Source: an uncultured Caulobacter sp. (lineage in GTDB: Bacteria > Pseudomonadota > Alphaproteobacteria > Caulobacterales > Caulobacteraceae). From it: a stretch of DNA of 64,000 nt. The DNA is taken from positions 62,001 to 126,000 of the forward strand of contig NZ_CAMQSF010000002.1 of assembly GCF_947036865.1 (NCBI RefSeq), given 5' to 3'. Shown here one piece after another: positions 62,401-64,000 of this stretch (its first letter is position 1; each line of letters begins with the position of its first letter). The position numbers and the translations under genes were made by a program. The notes beneath the pieces are model-generated. The model saw nothing but the letters and a program-made list of their open reading frames with translations. It had not been told where the DNA came from and ran no database searches.

Positions 62401-64000
62401 CGACTACGGCCGTCTGCTCGACCCGAACCTCGGCGCGCCCGCTAACGTCAATTTCGGCGGCGACGAGGTCGGCGGCGAAGGCCTGACCGTCACGCCGATC
62501 AAGACCGTGGCCCTGTGGTCCGGCGTGGTCGAAACCGGGCTCGACGGCAAGGCGGTGGTCAAGCTGCCGGCCGCCGACTTCAACGGCGAGCTGCGCATCC
62601 AGGCCGTGGCCTGGACCGACAACGCCGTGGGCTCGGCCTCCAAGCCGCTGACCGTGCGCCAGCCGGTGGTCGCCGACCTCAACCTGCCGCGCTTCCTGGC
62701 GCCGGGGGACCAGGCCTACGCCACGCTGGAGCTGCACAATGTCGAGGGCAAGCCCGGCGCCTATACGGCCGAGGCCTTCTCGACGAATGGGCTGAAGGTC
62801 GCGTTCAAGAAGGTGTTCCAGCTGATCCTGGGCCAGCGCATCGCCGAGAAGATTCCCTTCCTGGCGCCGGACGTCACCGGGATCGGCAAGATCGGCTTCA
62901 AGGTCGCGGGGCCGGGCTTCCAGACCGCCAAGGACTATCCGATCCAGACGCGGCTGGGCTGGGGCGACGTGGTGCGGACCACCACGGAGATCCAGAAGCC
63001 GGGCGAGACCTACACCCCGCCTTACAGCCTGCTTTCGGGCTTGGCGGCCGGCGACGTGACCCTGCAGGTCAGTTACTCGCCGATCCGGGGCTTCGACCCC
63101 TCGGCGATCGCGGTGGCCTTGCAGCGCTATCCCTATGGCTGCACCGAGCAGCTGGTCTCGACGGCCTATCCGCTGCTCTACGCCCAGACCTTCTCGACCG
63201 ATCCAAAGCTGAAGCGGACGCCGGCCGCCTTGGCCGGGGCCGTCGGCAAGCTGCTGGACCGCCAGACGCTGGACGGCGCCTTCGGCCTCTGGCGGGTCGG
63301 CGACGGCGAGGCCGATCCGTGGCTCGGCGCCTATGTCGTCGACTTCCTGCTGGAAGCCCGCGCCCAAGGGGTGGCGGTGCCCGACAGCGCGATCGACAAG
63401 GCGGTCTCGGCCATGCGCCAGGTCAGCCGACCCGAGGGCTTCGCCTCGGTCGCCTACCGCATGGAATATCCGGGCTGGTGGGCCAGCAACGAGGACGCCT
63501 CCAAGAAGGCCACCGAGCGGATGCGCCGCCGGGCCAGCGCCTATGCCCTCTATGTGATGGCCAAAGCGGGCAAGGGCGACCTGGCCCGCCTGCGCTGGTG
63601 GCACGACGTGCAGATGAAGGACGAGGCCCAGCCGGTGGCCAAGGCCTATGTCGCCGCCGGTCTCGCCCGGATGGGCGACAACGCCCGCGCCCGCTCGGCC
63701 ATGCGCCAGGCGGTGGCCAGCCTCGGCTACAAGGACGAGCTGGACTGGTATCAGTCGACGCTGCGCGACACGGCCGTCCTGACCGCCCTGGCCGCCGAGT
63801 CGGGCATGATGGACGTAGCCCGCCAGCTGCAAGGCCGGCTCGAGAACGTCAGCAAGGACCCCGACGCCCTGAACACCCAGGAGCAGGCGGCGCTGCTGCA
63901 CGCGGCCAACGCCCTGATCCAGGCCTCTGGCCCGATCGCGATCAACGCCGTTGGCGCCAGCCCGCTGCCGCCGGCCGGCGGCGCGCCGCGCTGGGCGGTG
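59486..64000 (+). CDS. Alpha-2-macroglobulin family protein, 5' part (cut by window edge)
   Basis: At least 1505 residues are in the window. After an N-terminal cytoplasmic stretch there is one membrane helix (about 39-58, AAVALGAALVVGFGGGFAVG) and no lipobox. MG-type beta domains follow, with ADRGIYRPGETVHLTAMVRDR (about 450-472), then the A2M domain, and a thioester motif YGCTEQ with C1219 and Q1222. Bacterial A2Ms trap or inhibit proteases in the periplasm and are often paired with the peptidoglycan synthase PBP1c, whose gene may lie beyond 64000. The ATG at 59486 follows GGGGAGAGG. Confidence 0.93.
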   Translation, partial: MSTDETPPEGGRDLRAALKARWDTARTWVSARWPEALKGPAAVALGAALVVGFGGGFAVGKGGLFSGGAKPAGVESVKGEAWSLFGKPRSANAPRRGIPKPEGFAVWQTRVDSSGPDPLACVRMSRELDPSKSYADFVLISPDLGRQPSVRVKGDELCLGGIGFTDHRVTLLKGLPAKGGETLSANADVDFTFGEKPPYVGFAGDGVILPRDESDGVGIETINVQTLAIEVWRVPDRNLVRKSISAPEPTGEGDWSGEYGDDAVGDDGRQVWKGQIQVAGGATGQKATTVFPLGAVLKEMKPGAYVLKARDASGGRDPKNGDDNPAQARRWIVFTDMAMLAYDGSESLDVVVRSLKSAKTMSGVRVALVAADGESLAEAQSDADGRVRFLRPLLKGEGASRAKMVMAYGAQGDLAVLDLDRSPVDLSKQGVGGRTEGGVDGRTVSADIDGYLYADRGIYRPGETVHLTAMVRDRMAKAVSDRKGEIIVKRPSGVEFKRYPFGQANAGAVLADIALPRSAPRGRWTAELHIEGIEAATGELSFSVEDFAPQRLAVTATGQETVAVGAGETRKVDVSARFLYGAPGAGLQTQGEARLRADTDPFPAYQGYEWGDQSKPFDEKFLDLGSTVTDGEGHAILSVGTGDAGDTAQPLVAAVTASVFEPGGRPVREGLSLKVRPKALYFGVKVDQGEAAKGDPPVTLNLVAVNAAGKRVGATATYTLVAERWDYDWFQQNGRWQWRRSSRDAIVAKAQVNIGAGDPARITRRLGWGDYRLEVEGPDGARTVTRFSAGWGAPAREGEAPDVVRVTAGTKSYAQGDTVEITLKPPYAGEAQVAVATDRLIDLKTVSVGENGTTVRLKTSAAWGGGAYVMVSVIQPRDPVASPKPRRALGLVYVPLDPKGRKLTVDLGTPAKIDSKAPVEIPVKVSGLGFGQKAKVTIAAVDEGILRLTHQESPDPVKWYFGKRALTLNYRDDYGRLLDPNLGAPANVNFGGDEVGGEGLTVTPIKTVALWSGVVETGLDGKAVVKLPAADFNGELRIQAVAWTDNAVGSASKPLTVRQPVVADLNLPRFLAPGDQAYATLELHNVEGKPGAYTAEAFSTNGLKVAFKKVFQLILGQRIAEKIPFLAPDVTGIGKIGFKVAGPGFQTAKDYPIQTRLGWGDVVRTTTEIQKPGETYTPPYSLLSGLAAGDVTLQVSYSPIRGFDPSAIAVALQRYPYGCTEQLVSTAYPLLYAQTFSTDPKLKRTPAALAGAVGKLLDRQTLDGAFGLWRVGDGEADPWLGAYVVDFLLEARAQGVAVPDSAIDKAVSAMRQVSRPEGFASVAYRMEYPGWWASNEDASKKATERMRRRASAYALYVMAKAGKGDLARLRWWHDVQMKDEAQPVAKAYVAAGLARMGDNARARSAMRQAVASLGYKDELDWYQSTLRDTAVLTALAAESGMMDVARQLQGRLENVSKDPDALNTQEQAALLHAANALIQASGPIAINAVGASPLPPAGGAPRWAV

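Noticed and set aside
59444..63901. A 1485-codon open frame on the minus strand opposite the alpha-2-macroglobulin gene
   Set aside because: It is the mirror of a GC-rich coding strand, composed of repeated Gly/Ala/Arg/Asp/His/Leu with no recognisable domain, while the plus strand encodes a clear protein family.

Overview
The window is GC-rich chromosomal DNA from an alphaproteobacterium, almost certainly a Caulobacter species. The strongest evidence is a full-length crescentin gene (creS, 5924..4551), the cell-curvature filament protein of Caulobacter, and a gene matching the holdfast protein HfsK ten genes away. From memory, creS and hfsK are also ten genes apart in C. crescentus, so this looks like conserved core chromosome and not an island. 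I see no rRNA, tRNA, CRISPR, transposase, integrase or prophage genes, and no gene-free stretch longer than about 260 bp.

Layout, left to right. 1-6 kb: the 5' part of ftsK (cut by the window edge), murI, a TraB/GumN protein, an exported SRPBCC protein and creS. 6-12.5 kb: divergent ahpD and oxyR with an OxyR-type site between them, a five-gene mla lipid-transport operon (mlaA-C-D-E-F), and a His-rich PadR-type regulator resembling E. coli YqjI with a DUF2218 partner. 12.5-18 kb: hfsK and two tandem S9 prolyl oligopeptidases. 18-24 kb: dapF, mtaB, an exported endonuclease/phosphatase-family protein that seems to use a non-ATG start, a GFA protein, a TRIC channel, ftsY and yciB. 24-30 kb: a MarR regulator with a histone-like tail, cnoX, a LON-domain protein, a Trm112-like protein, a UbiH-type monooxygenase, marC and pyrF. 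29.5-33 kb: an ABC importer with no binding protein, and a small DUF1674 (SDHAF4-like) gene. 33-40.8 kb: rsmB, rpe, a heparinase II/III family gene, DUF1801, an S10 carboxypeptidase and a DUF4153 membrane protein. 40.8-46.7 kb: an ABC exporter with two small membrane proteins, ubiA, an LprI-like protein, a fatty acid desaturase, an ETF-beta-type lysine methyltransferase and a VOC protein. 46.7-49.7 kb: a polysaccharide export protein, a metallophosphatase, a bacterial transglutaminase-like cysteine peptidase and a 50-residue membrane protein. 49.8-54.8 kb: a DCC thiol protein, a START-like protein and acetyl-CoA synthetase in one operon, then a creatininase-family gene and an orphan xdhC. 54.8-64 kb: an aldo/keto reductase with an SpsF-type nucleotidyltransferase, alanine dehydrogenase divergent from its likely Lrp regulator, an exported beta-carbonic anhydrase, and a membrane-anchored alpha-2-macroglobulin that runs off the right edge.

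Many genes serve the envelope: cell division, peptidoglycan precursors (murI, dapF), lipid trafficking, holdfast, cell shape and periplasmic proteases. The rest are redox defence, ubiquinone and translation/tRNA functions. I found no convincing new multi-gene defence or mobile system. The observations most worth checking are the YqjI-like/DUF2218 unit with three operator-like repeats, the non-ATG start of the exported endonuclease-family gene, the Mla operon without MlaB and with an MlaA lacking a lipobox, the importer without a binding protein, and several inverted-repeat elements between genes.
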